Assembly: GCF_048771995.1 (NCBI RefSeq)
Contig: NC_133033.1
Coordinates: 4,092,501-4,156,500, forward strand
Origin: Taeniopygia guttata
Taxonomy: Eukaryota > Chordata > Aves > Passeriformes > Estrildidae
DNA length: 64,000 bases
Reading direction: 5' to 3'
Position 1 is the stretch's first letter. Every line of letters starts with the position of its first letter. Shown in pieces: positions 57,601 through 64,000 of this stretch. Both the position numbers and the translations under genes were made by a program. The notes beneath the pieces were generated by a model. That model made no database searches. It was not told the origin of the DNA and saw only the letters and a list, made by a program, of their open reading frames with translations.

Positions 57601-59663
57601 CCCATTGGGGCTGTGCCTGGAATTCCCATCCTGGGTTGGTGCCTCTGAGATGCACCCCCAGAGCAAACCCCAAGTTCCTGCCTGAAGGAGGGGGCCACTC
57701 TGTTTTGCTGGGACATCAAAAAAAGGTTTGGCTTCCCTCTGTGCAGTGTTTGAAGTTCACACCACCACACAGGGCTGCTCCCTGTGCAGCTGTTGTAACC
57801 CACTGTGGTTTATGGCAGCCCTGATGGGGTCCCACAGGGCTAGCACTGACAAAAACGCATGTTTTAAAGAAACTTTTGGCATTTTACTTTAAATTTTAGA
57901 GTGCACGTAGAGGAATCTACCCTATCCTTTTCCTCAGCACTGCAGCTCTGAAGTCAGAACCTCCGGATTCTCCAACAGTGCTTTAATTCATGCTCTGTGT
58001 TCACACCACTAGGCGGGTCATAAATCCTCCCCAAATACCTGTACACAAAGCTGGCATTGATTCCCACCATGCTGGGACTCCAGCACTGCCTTGGGAGACT
58101 TCCCTGCCAGCTTCCAGCTCAGCAGGATCCCCCTTTCTTCTCCAGGACCTCCACGCAGCAGCAGGGCTTTTCATGTGGTGAGGAACCAGACTCCTGCTTC
58201 CAGTCATGTCCCTGACAAACAAGCCTTTTTCTTTTCCTCAGTTTCTCTTCCTGTTATTTTTCAGCTCCCCTCACATTTGGCTCCGCAAAGCAGGGTCAGT
58301 TCCTGAAGGCTTTAGGGATGCTCAGGGCAAGGATTTGCTCAATGCCCATGTGCAGAGGGGGCTAGGACAGAGGGGAATGGCTTCAGACTGAAAGAGGGCA
58401 GGTTTATTAGGGCAGATATTAGGGAAAAAATCTTCCCTGTAAAGTGGTGGGGCCCTGGCTGCTTACAGAAGCTGTGGCTGCCTCAACCCTGGAAGTGTCC
58501 AAGGCCAGGTTGGACTGGGCTTGGAGCAAGCTGGGATGGTGGAAGGTGTCCCTGCCCATGGCAGGGGGTTAGAATTGGATGATTTTTAAGGTCTCTTTAT
58601 GTTTGACTTTTTTTTTTTCCAGGCATCTTATTGGGAATTATCTATAGGGCTGAGTCTTGGTGTGTGGGATTAGGGTCAGCTCACGAGTCCTGCTCAGGCT
58701 GCCTGTGGCTTCCTGCCCTCCCAAACCCCATCAGCAGCCACCTCTGAATGCCACCAGCAGCCAGGCCCCGTGCAGCAGCTGTCCCTGCCCCAAGGAAAGC
58801 ACCAAGCACTCCTGAAGTCAGAGATTAAATAATATTTGACCAGCCACAGAGGGGAAAAGAAAGTCCTGGGGCTCTCAGCTCTCTTCTTGCCGAGCTAACC
58901 AGCCTTGCTTTTCCTGGGAGACATGATCTCTAAAAACACAGGCTCAGTGTTTGGACAGATACTTTCAGACTGTTCTCCAGGGCAGAAATACCCAGTGATA
59001 GGAAAAATCTTGTTTGCCCTGATTTAACTGGGCTGTCCTGAGGACCCTGAGGAACATCTCTCCATGGAGAGGAGCTGCTTCCCCAGGGAGTGTGTGTGAG
59101 CTGCAGCAAGGATGACTGCTTTTGCTGGGCTCTGCTGTCCAGAGATGAAGGAAACACTGGGTTCCTCTGGGGAAATGTCTGGTTTAATCACTCCGAGGTC
59201 TCTGTGGGGAAGACTTAAAATCTGGGGTGAGAATTACTGCTGGACATCATGGGGCTCCTCACCTCTGCTCAGTTTTGCTTGCCCCAGGTGTGGGAAGGGA
59301 CCTGTGGACATGCTGGGGGGGGGTTGGACCTGGACAATCTTTACAGTCCCTTCTTACCAAACCACTCAAAGATCCTATAAACTCCCACAGCCACGGCCAT
59401 CACACAGACACAGACTGTGCTGAGGGTGAGTGCCATTCTTCCCCCCCAAAAAGCAAACCCAACGTGCCCTCTCCCTTTGCCATCCCCTCCCCATCCCAAG
59501 CCTGCTGACATTTGTGGCTCAGGGCAGGCTCAGCCCTGCCCAGGTGAGGCTCAGCCCTGCCCAGGGGCAGAGCCAGGCTCAGCTCAGGTGTGTTCAGGGC
59601 TGGCTCCGCCTCACCTGCACTGCAGAGTGAGAGCAGCCAGAGCAGCCAGGGCACACGGAACAT
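34262..59663 (-). CDS. C8A: Complement component C8 alpha chain, 11 or 12 coding exons
   Basis: C8 alpha pairs with C8 beta and is disulfide-linked to C8 gamma; its MACPF domain is the first of the complex to enter the target membrane. Exons 2-11 give 559 residues in one open reading with GT/AG junctions (mature human chain about 554). Domain order is TSP1 ([12 protein letters not shown]), LDLRA ([16 protein letters not shown]), MACPF ([15 protein letters not shown]), EGF-like ([10 protein letters not shown]), TSP1 ([10 protein letters not shown]), ending SRAC then TGA. The loop [12 protein letters not shown] carries the cysteine known to bond C8 gamma. Exon lengths mirror C8B. The signal-peptide exon is uncertain: a distal candidate at 59615-59663 and a proximal one at 53555-53667. 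It converges on C8B and diverges from FYB2. Confidence 0.96.
34706..35098 (+). mobile_element. Solo LTR, avian ERV type, in C8A intron 10
   Basis: Has a TATATA promoter-like core near 34986, ATAATAAAGAAATAATTCAG as the polyadenylation region near 35020, and a TG start. TGGGG repeats on both sides, giving a 5 to 7 bp target-site duplication that cannot be set exactly. It lies antisense to C8A. No internal region remains. Confidence 0.75.
35815..35837. repeat. Poly-T run
   Basis: About 23 consecutive T bases. Confidence 0.9.
36285..36560 (-). mobile_element. CR1 LINE 3' fragment in C8A intron 10
   Basis: Starts 'agaatggtttaggttggaag' and continues with 'catgggcagggataacttcc' and 'ccaggctgctccaagccctg', the reverse of a CR1 3' end. 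Confidence 0.88.
36651..37109. repeat. Duplicated segment, copy A, with partial C8A exon 8
   Basis: Matches 39685-40108 in the same orientation. Positions 37037-37109 equal exon 8 positions 40036-40108, but both exon 8 splice sites are absent, so this copy cannot be spliced as exon 8. It starts 35 bases after the exon 10 donor. Copy A holds about 150 bases that copy B lacks, and copy B holds about 100 that copy A lacks. Confidence 0.92.
37144..37366 (-). CDS. C8A: C8A exon 10 (MACPF end and whole EGF-like module)
   Basis: Encodes [40 protein letters not shown] and [15 protein letters not shown]. 223 nt in one exon, where C8B splits the same span into 154 and 69 nt. Acceptor CTGCAG, donor GTGAGA. 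Confidence 0.97.
37367..39382. other. C8A intron 9
   Basis: Unremarkable except for a 31-base tandem duplication at 38296-38357. No other element recognised. Confidence 0.7.
38296..38357. repeat. 31-bp tandem duplication
   Basis: Two consecutive units beginning AGAGAGGTCAGAGCATGGTT, nearly identical. Confidence 0.9.
39383..39540 (-). CDS. C8A: C8A exon 9 (MACPF end)
   Basis: Encodes [20 protein letters not shown] and [17 protein letters not shown], close to human AVEDIISRVRGGSSGWSGG. 158 nt; ends at a codon boundary before GTAAGG. Confidence 0.97.
39685..40108. repeat. Duplicated segment, copy B (contains the working C8A exon 8)
   Basis: Partner of 36651-37109. Outside the private segments the two copies differ at few positions by eye. 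Since the complete exon is here, copy B is the likely source. Confidence 0.92.
40000..40128 (-). CDS. C8A: C8A exon 8 (MACPF, second membrane-insertion segment)
   Basis: Encodes [20 protein letters not shown] and [18 protein letters not shown], aligned with human ITTCFGGSLGIQY and GDHCKK. 129 nt, the same as C8B exon 8, with acceptor CTTTGCAG and donor GTACAG. It has no ATG and is too short to stand out as an open frame; it was placed by paralogue length, phase and the conserved cysteine pair. Confidence 0.93.
40129..44390. other. C8A intron 7
   Basis: Contains a CR1 at 41100-41715. The stretch 41850-42430 is non-repetitive, AT-rich and keeps several CpG sites; it might be a conserved non-coding element but this cannot be tested here. 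At 40835-40900 there may be an ancient LINE end. Confidence 0.5.
41100..41715 (-). mobile_element. CR1 LINE 3' fragment in C8A intron 7
   Basis: A long reverse CR1: 'gggatggtctgggttaaaag', 'ccctgtccaacctggccttg', 'gcactgggaggctgcagtga' and finally 'gtccaggtccctctgggatg'. Confidence 0.9.
44391..44631 (-). CDS. C8A: C8A exon 7 (MACPF core with signature motif)
   Basis: Encodes [20 protein letters not shown] and [20 protein letters not shown], then [15 protein letters not shown]. 241 nt, like C8B exon 7. Acceptor CTGCAG, donor GTCAGA. Confidence 0.97.
45925..46125 (-). CDS. C8A: C8A exon 6 (MACPF, first membrane-insertion segment)
   Basis: Encodes [20 protein letters not shown] and [20 protein letters not shown]. 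Human has SEFYDNANDLLSKVKKDKSD and GVTIGIGPAG. The NFT near its end is a possible glycosylation sequon. 201 nt, codon-aligned at both ends. Confidence 0.96.
46815..46915 (+). repeat. Possible ancient tRNA-derived SINE
   Basis: 'gatgtgggagaccctaattg' followed by AATCCTTGCTCTGC resembles the B-box region of old amniote tRNA-like SINEs (gatgtgggagacccaggttcaa type). By eye only. Confidence 0.4.
47354..47543 (-). CDS. C8A: C8A exon 5 (MACPF start with the C8 gamma cysteine)
   Basis: Encodes [20 protein letters not shown] and [19 protein letters not shown], then KYFRKPYNF. The cysteine codon at 47426-47428 aligns with Cys164 of mature human C8 alpha, which is disulfide-bonded to C8 gamma. 190 nt; donor GTGAGT. 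Confidence 0.97.
48430..48515 (-). mobile_element. CR1 LINE scrap in C8A intron 4
   Basis: 'aatggtttgggctgggaggg' then 'accctaaagatcatctcatt' is the reverse of a CR1 tail. Confidence 0.8.
49098..49242 (-). CDS. C8A: C8A exon 4 (LDLRA module)
   Basis: Encodes [20 protein letters not shown] and [20 protein letters not shown]. 145 nt; acceptor TTTAG, donor GTGAGT, phases matching C8B exon 4. Confidence 0.97.
50319..50463 (-). CDS. C8A: C8A exon 3 (end of TSP1, start of LDLRA)
   Basis: Encodes [20 protein letters not shown] and [11 protein letters not shown]; human has RHRSLLQPNKFGG and the identical [11 protein letters not shown]. 145 nt; donor GTGAGT. Confidence 0.96.
51401..51497 (-). CDS. 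C8A: C8A exon 2 (propeptide end and TSP1)
   Basis: Encodes [20 protein letters not shown] then [12 protein letters not shown], aligned with human AATPAAVTCQLSNWSEWTDC. 97 nt; acceptor CCCTAG behind a good pyrimidine tract, donor GTAAGG. It needs two bases of a codon from the exon before it. Confidence 0.93.
51774..51801. repeat. (TA)n microsatellite
   Basis: About a dozen TA units after a short A-run. Confidence 0.9.
53555..53667 (-). CDS. C8A: C8A exon 1, proximal candidate (or a 61-nt internal exon)
   Basis: Reads [20 protein letters not shown] and onward to an ideal donor CACAG then GTAAGT, ending with two bases of a codon, exactly the phase exon 2 needs. Joining gives HRR then SSRDVN, like the human RVRR cleavage site. 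The alternative use is as an internal exon 53555-53615 after a CTCAG acceptor, which would join in phase to the distal candidate at 59615-59663. The hydrophobic core is moderate and contains a proline. Either way the last 61 bases would be coding. Confidence 0.5.
53668..55562. other. C8A 5' region or intron 1
   Basis: Includes an A-run of about 28 bases at 54606-54632 and an unrecognised 253-codon plus-strand open frame at 53786-54547, which has no known domain. No gene is called. Confidence 0.5.
55563..56174 (+). mobile_element. Solo LTR, partner of the LTR at 11575-12169
   Basis: 612 bp from TGTTGG to CACA, matching the C8B intron 3 copy along its length in the opposite orientation. I cannot find matching target-site duplications here, so the ends may be eroded or the copy rearranged. 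A short open frame inside it is shared with the other copy and is simply LTR sequence. No internal region remains. Confidence 0.82.
56665..56765 (+). mobile_element. CR1 LINE 3' scrap
   Basis: 'gccctatggcaaggggtggg'-type text followed by CGTCCCTTCCAACCCAAAT and ATTCTAGAATTCTATG, a CR1 3' terminus. Confidence 0.8.
56766..58289. other. Non-coding DNA in C8A intron 1 or upstream
   Basis: No exon or clear repeat recognised. Confidence 0.6.
58290..58605 (+). mobile_element. CR1 LINE 3' fragment
   Basis: 'agggatgctcagggcaagga'-like opening, then 'gatattagggaaaaaatctt', 'gcttggagcaagctgggatg' and a TTTTTAAGGTCTCTTT end. Confidence 0.85.
59295..59390 (+). mobile_element. Probable CR1 LINE 3' scrap
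   Basis: 'ggttggacctggacaatctt' and a GTCCCTTCTTACCAAACCA segment resemble a CR1 tail. Confidence 0.5.
59518..59590. repeat. Short imperfect tandem repeat
   Basis: Repeats of GGCTCAGCCCTGCCCAGG with one or two changes. Confidence 0.75.
59615..59663 (-). CDS. C8A: C8A exon 1, distal candidate (signal peptide)
   Basis: Reads [16 protein letters not shown] and then GCAG followed by GTGAGG, a textbook secretory signal and donor. Human C8 alpha also begins MF and has a LSL core. The exon leaves one base over, which does not fit exon 2 directly (a stop would follow), but fits if the 61-nt exon 53555-53615 lies between. The start context is weak at -3 (T). Confidence 0.5.
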
Positions 59664-59816
59664 GCAGGGCTGAGCCGCTGGAGCTTCGTGGAGCAGCGAG
59701 GGATGGAGCTGGTAACTGCTGGGGCTCTGTCTCTTCTGCAGCTGGCCTGGGGGAAGGATTTCTGCTTGCTTTTCTGCTGCTGATCCATAGCTTGGGGCTG
59801 TTCTCTCCATGGAGCA

Positions 59817-59883
59817 ATTTATCCTGGCAGTGAGGTGCTCGCTCGTCGCCGCTCCTGCTCTGTGTGCAGAACACACAAATATT
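59817..59883 (-). promoter_or_regulatory. C8A: Possible C8A promoter elements
   Basis: On the C8A strand, ATAAAT at 59817-59822 lies about 155 bases before the distal ATG, and a FOXA-like ATATTTGTGTG at about 59871-59883 lies some 50 bases further upstream. Such sites are common by chance; the call depends on the distal exon 1 being right. Confidence 0.2.
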
Positions 59884-60311
59884 GCTTTGCTGCCCCAAAC
59901 AGGGGCTCCCAGAGCTTGCTTCTTCCCCTCTCACTCTGACACCAGCTGCAGTTGTGCCTCTTAATGTAACAAAAAGCTGAGCTGGGGTTTATTGATTTAT
60001 TTTGGGAGAAGCCAGCGGGTTAATGAGTCGATGATATCTGCAGTGCCTGCCCAGGGTGCTTGGGCTTGGCTCCAGCAGTCCCACGCCAGGGCAGAGGCCA
60101 GCACAGATTAAACATTTACCCACCACAGCTCCCTTGGGAATCAAGATAAAGGATGGAGTAAACCAGAAAAATTCCAGGAGGGGAACAAGCAGTGCTTCCT
60201 CTCAGCTGTCCTGCGTGCCACATCTTGAATGGGGTTTGTTTTCCTGTGTTGGTTCATTTTAGAAAAGCAACTTCAGGAAACTAATGAGAATTAGTTCAAT
60301 TTAATTAATTA

Positions 60312-60660
60312 ATTGAGAAGAGAAGGCTTTGGGGAAGACCCTATTGCATTTCAGTACCTGAAGGGGCCACAGGGGAGCTGGAAAGAGACTTTTGACAAAG
60401 CCCTGGAATGACAGGATAAGGGAGATGGCTTCAAACTGAAAGAGAGCAGGGTTGGATCAGATATTAGGAAGAAATTCTTCCCTGTGAGGGTAGGGAGGCC
60501 CTGGCACAGGTTGCCCCAAGGCCAGATTGGATGGGACACCAATCTGTGTCCCATATCTGGAGCAATCTGGTCAGTGTTGAGTGTGCTCATGGCAAGGGGT
60601 TGGGACAAATTGATCTTTAAAGTCCATTGCAATCCAAACCATTCTGGGATTCTGGAATTC
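60312..60660 (+). mobile_element. CR1 LINE 3' fragment
   Basis: 'gagaagagaaggctttgggg', 'tcagatattaggaagaaatt', 'gggaggccctggcacaggtt' and the ending 'atccaaaccattctgggatt' are CR1. Confidence 0.9.
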
Positions 60661-62853
60661 AGAATCCTTTTGTTTAGTCCAAAGTATCAGCACAAACCTC
60701 CTGCTGGTGCTCCTTCTAAGAAGTGCCCTTATCATAGGCTTAAGGTGAGCTTTATTCTGCTTCCTAGTCTGATCTTGATGTAAGAGCACTTTATTTTTAG
60801 GGAGAAAATAGGAAAGTTTCACTGCCCCCTGACTCTGAAATGCTTCTGTCCCCTGGCTCCTTAATGCTCACAGCTTTCCGGCCAGTGGGAGTTTGTTTCC
60901 TTTTTTCTCTCTCTTCCCTTCTCATCTTGCGTGGGCTTTTGCCAAATGTAGAATTATTCACAGTCAATTATTTGGCCAGATGTAGCTGTAATGCACGTTG
61001 TGAGCTTTTGGCAGGCCTTTAAATGTACGAGTTTATTCCCCCTGCTTGTCAGCTGGTCTGATTTTCAGGGGACCTGAGCCCTCCCTGGGACACTGGGACA
61101 CTGTGTTTAGGCTGAGCACCTCCCTGGGCTGGCTGAAGGTGCATGGGTCAAACAGGAGAGCTGCTTTGGATGGGTTTGTGCTTGAACCAGTCCCAGCTCT
61201 GATGCAGAATTATCCCTGCAGAGACTGGGAGAACTCACTGCACCTTGGAGGGTCTGGCTAAGCTCACCCCGTGCAAGGAGACAGCATTTGCAGGAGATTT
61301 TTTGGGGAGGGATGGATAGCCCAGCTGGGTGTGGGTGTGCAGGAGGTGGCAATTTAACCCCATCCTCCCCAGCAGTTCTCTGTATTCGGCTGGGGGCTGT
61401 ATTTGTCCCTCCTGCCCATGAGCATCCCATGGGCTGCACTCTGGGGGAGCCACATCCTGGTGAGGGGCACTGAGGGTGCATTGAGCACAGATAGCTCCCT
61501 CTTAATTAGGCAAATCAGCTGAAGCTGCCTTTTCAAGGCAAGATGAATAACAATTTGAGTTGGGGGGAGAAGGAAAGCTCATATCCATCCCACTTTAATT
61601 AAACTTAGTGCCAAGCTCATGACTGTCACAGCCCATTTCTGTCACAGCCAGCGCCAGGGAGAGGCCTGACCAAAAACCCCGTGTCTGCCTGGCCTGGGGC
61701 ACTCTGAGACAAGCAGGTACTTTTTCCTTTCTCTTTTCTTTGTCTCTGAGGGCACTGATGAGGAATTGTTTGCTCCAGTAAAGAAAATCAGCACGGGGAG
61801 GTAAACAGCTCTGAACTCTTCAACCACTGCTGCAGCAGCTCCCTGCAATTGCATTAGGGCACCTCGCTGCTTTATTTCCTGCCTGGCATCGATGGAGGGA
61901 TCGGGTTCATATGGGATTTTGTATGATTTTTCCCCCCCAAACCTGATCCATCCTCCGTGTGCCTCTGGAAGCTCCCATTCCCATGGCTCGCCCTAGATTA
62001 GCCTGTCTGGGCAGCTCACACGGCATCAGGCTGCTGACCACTAATATGAAATATAATTGGAGCAATTCAAACCTCTCCCCCAAGGGCTGGTTCTTTACAT
62101 CATGTACTACCCTGTGAAAGTAATAAAGTCAGTGAAAGGGGTTATTCAAGAGAAATTGTCAGTGTTTAATAAATCGTGCAATTAAGTGCAATAAAACCTC
62201 AGTATGCTATTCATCTGTTCTGTCTTAACACTTAAGGCTGGAGCTTTTTTCAGAATAACGAAGTTCTGTCCTAGATAATTTTTTCCAATTTCCTCATTAG
62301 ACAGGTTCTCGTGAAGCCTTGCGCTGAACTAAGCTGCCAGAGCAGAGCACCTAATGTAATCATGGCATATAAAAAGTTATAGAGCAGTTCAAGGACTTAA
62401 GTAGCTCATAAATTTTTCTTCATATTTTCTCCCTAGTTCAGCTTAGGGCTGAATTTAAGCCACGGCACTGCAGGCAAAAATTGTGGTCTCTTTTCTCCAG
62501 CGTGGGATGCAGGGGAGTGAGGGGCTGAAACAAAATGTTCTTTAAGTGCCCTTTTAAACTGCACTGTCACTGATTTGCTCCTTTTCTTTAAGAGCCTGGG
62601 GTCTGGTAACTGTGTGGGAGAGGAACTGAGTGTCATGGGCAGTATCCATCACCTGCACTGGGAGATGCTCTCTGTGTGCCACGTGTTTGGGTTTTGTGTG
62701 CTCTGCTTCCTGGAGTGGCATTAAAGGCAAGGGGAGAAGCATCCAAAGAGCCCTGGATGACTTAAGGGACCCTAAGCTGAACCAGCACCCTGGAGGAAGA
62801 GATTTTGTCCCAGAGGTCATTAGGAGTGCAGCACCAAGGAGGTTATTTTGTGC
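60661..62853. other. Non-coding DNA between C8A and the FYB2 exon
   Basis: No exon recognised. The stretch 62030-62420 is AT-rich, non-repetitive and might be a conserved non-coding element; this is only an impression. Confidence 0.5.
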
Positions 62854-63063
62854 TTCTCTCTTCTCTCTTCTCTCTTCTCTCTTCTCTCTTCTCTCTTCTC
62901 TCTTCTCTCTTCTCTCTTCTCTCTTCTCTCTTCTCTCTTCTCTCTTCTCTCTTCTCTCTTCTCTCTTCTCTCTTCTCTCTTCTCTCTTCTCTCTTCTCTC
63001 TTCTCTCTTCTCTCTTCTCTCTTCTCTCTTCTCTCTTCTCTCTTCTCTCTTCTCTCTTCTCTC
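62854..63063. repeat. Perfect (TTCTCTC)30 heptanucleotide array
   Basis: 210 bases of 30 uninterrupted TTCTCTC units. One strand is all pyrimidine, the other all purine, and the unit is mirror-symmetric, a form that can make triplex (H-) DNA. All six frames across it appear open and give seven-residue repeats (SLLSSLF or REERREK); these are artefacts and not proteins. Confidence 0.97.
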
Positions 63064-63562
63064 CTCTCCGAGGGTGGGGATGGACTGGGCATGTCTGGAG
63101 CAGCACTGGCCTCTCCTCTGTTTGGTGCTTGTGTACTGAAAATAAAGTGCAGCTTTCATGCCCAGCAGGTGTATAAACAGCATTGCAGCACCTCTGCCAG
63201 GAAAGCTTTAACATTCAACTCAGATCCTCCCGAGGGAAATTCTCCATCGCTGGGTGACACTGGGGAGAAGGAGGCATTTCCCCTGGCCACTCTGCTCCTG
63301 CTTGGTTTCCATGCTGTGCTCCTGCATTTTCCCACTGTTTTCAGCTCTTTTGTCTTCACCAGAAGTGATTTGTGAGTCTTTGGAGGATCCTTTGAAAGAA
63401 CAAATGCTCCTCTGCTGCTTTTAAATTTTCACCAGGATCGGCATATCCTTGGTGACGCAGGTTGAGTGTGCAGCCTGTTTCTCTCTGAAAACAGTATGAT
63501 TGTTTAAATTGCCTGTTGCCACCTCTGTAAGCAGCTGTTCTGTGCTCTCTCCCCTCACTCAG

Positions 63563-64000
63563 GAAGGTGGGACTGATTTCAAAGCCCTCCGAGCAAAATT
63601 TCAGAACGACTCCAACTTGGCCAACAAACCGGGGCAGAAACCTCCTGTGGAGATCTCCCCCAAGCCTGGCTCTGCAGGGAGCACCACCTCCAGCCCTCTG
63701 CCCCTGACTAGGAGAGAGGTGAAGGTGTCCAAACCTGCCCAAGCCCCTGTTCTCCCCCAGCACAGCCCCTTGGCACGGCCTCAGGGTTCCAGGGAGCGGA
63801 CGGGGCACAGCGAAGAGCACCCGGGCAGCGCCTCGGAGAGAGGGCCGAGTTCTCCTCACAGCAGCTCAGAAAAGCCTCTGCTCTCCTGTGGCACTGACCA
63901 GCAAGGATCCAGCCAAACAACTCCAGAGGACTCTGAGCTGCCGGATTCTTTCCAGCGTGTCCTACAGATCTGGGAAGAGACTTTATCCCGCAAGGAGAAA
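63563..64000 (+). CDS. FYB2: FYB2 (C1orf168) early coding exon, cut by the window end
   Basis: FYB2 is an adaptor of the FYB/ADAP family linked to T-cell receptor signalling. After a CTCACTCAG acceptor the exon reads EGGTDFKALRAKFQNDSN, the N-terminal DFKALRAKFQ motif typical of this family, followed by a proline- and serine-rich disordered stretch to the window end, 146 codons with no stop. The exon is unfinished. Its place beyond C8A on the opposite strand is the same as in human. The exon with the ATG is not established; ATG-GAG-CTG then GTAACT at 59703 would fit in phase with a strong start context, but this is weak evidence. The far C-terminal domain lies outside the window. Confidence 0.82.

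Noticed and set aside
62554-63375. Several open frames with SLLSSLF or REERREK repeats
   Set aside because: They are read-throughs of the heptamer array, which has no stop in any frame. Not proteins.
1-64000. tRNA, rRNA, CRISPR arrays, operons or phage-like modules
   Set aside because: None seen; the architecture is that of vertebrate nuclear genes.

Overview
The window is vertebrate nuclear DNA, almost certainly from a bird and probably a songbird. The evidence is short protein-coding exons in long introns with GT/AG junctions, many CR1 LINE 3' ends, and several solo LTRs of avian type. It carries two terminal-complement genes, the start of a third gene, and ordinary non-coding DNA between them. 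I found no operon, CRISPR array, RNA gene or other prokaryote-like system, and nothing that amounts to a new multi-gene system.

Layout. 1-8779 has no coding exon; the first 2.5 kb may be the 3' UTR or flank of the upstream gene (DAB1 by human synteny). 8780-27912 (+) is a complete complement C8 beta gene (C8B): twelve exons, every phase consistent, 575 codons plus stop. 27966-33940 holds a solo LTR just past the C8B stop and then intergenic DNA. 34262 to 53667 or 59663 (-) is complement C8 alpha (C8A). Exons 2 to 11 are certain and all in phase; the signal-peptide exon has two candidate solutions. From 63563 to the window end (+) is an early coding exon of FYB2 (C1orf168), cut by the window edge. 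C8B and C8A point at each other, and C8A and FYB2 point away from each other, the same arrangement as human 1p32 in mirror image.

Function. C8 alpha and C8 beta are paralogous MACPF proteins made in liver. With C8 gamma they form C8, which joins C5b-7 and starts membrane insertion of the membrane attack complex. Both predicted proteins show the order TSP1 - LDLRA - MACPF - EGF-like - TSP1. C8 alpha keeps the cysteine known to bond with C8 gamma. FYB2 is an adaptor of the ADAP family in T-cell signalling and is unrelated in function.

Non-coding structure. At least seven solo LTRs from four families were placed; five have matching target-site duplications (two of 4 bp, three of 6 bp) and a sixth has a probable one. 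Roughly a dozen CR1 fragments are present. A duplication of about 0.45 kb inside C8A carries a partial copy of C8A exon 8 to just beside exon 10. A perfect 30-copy TTCTCTC heptamer array lies about 500 bp before the FYB2 exon.
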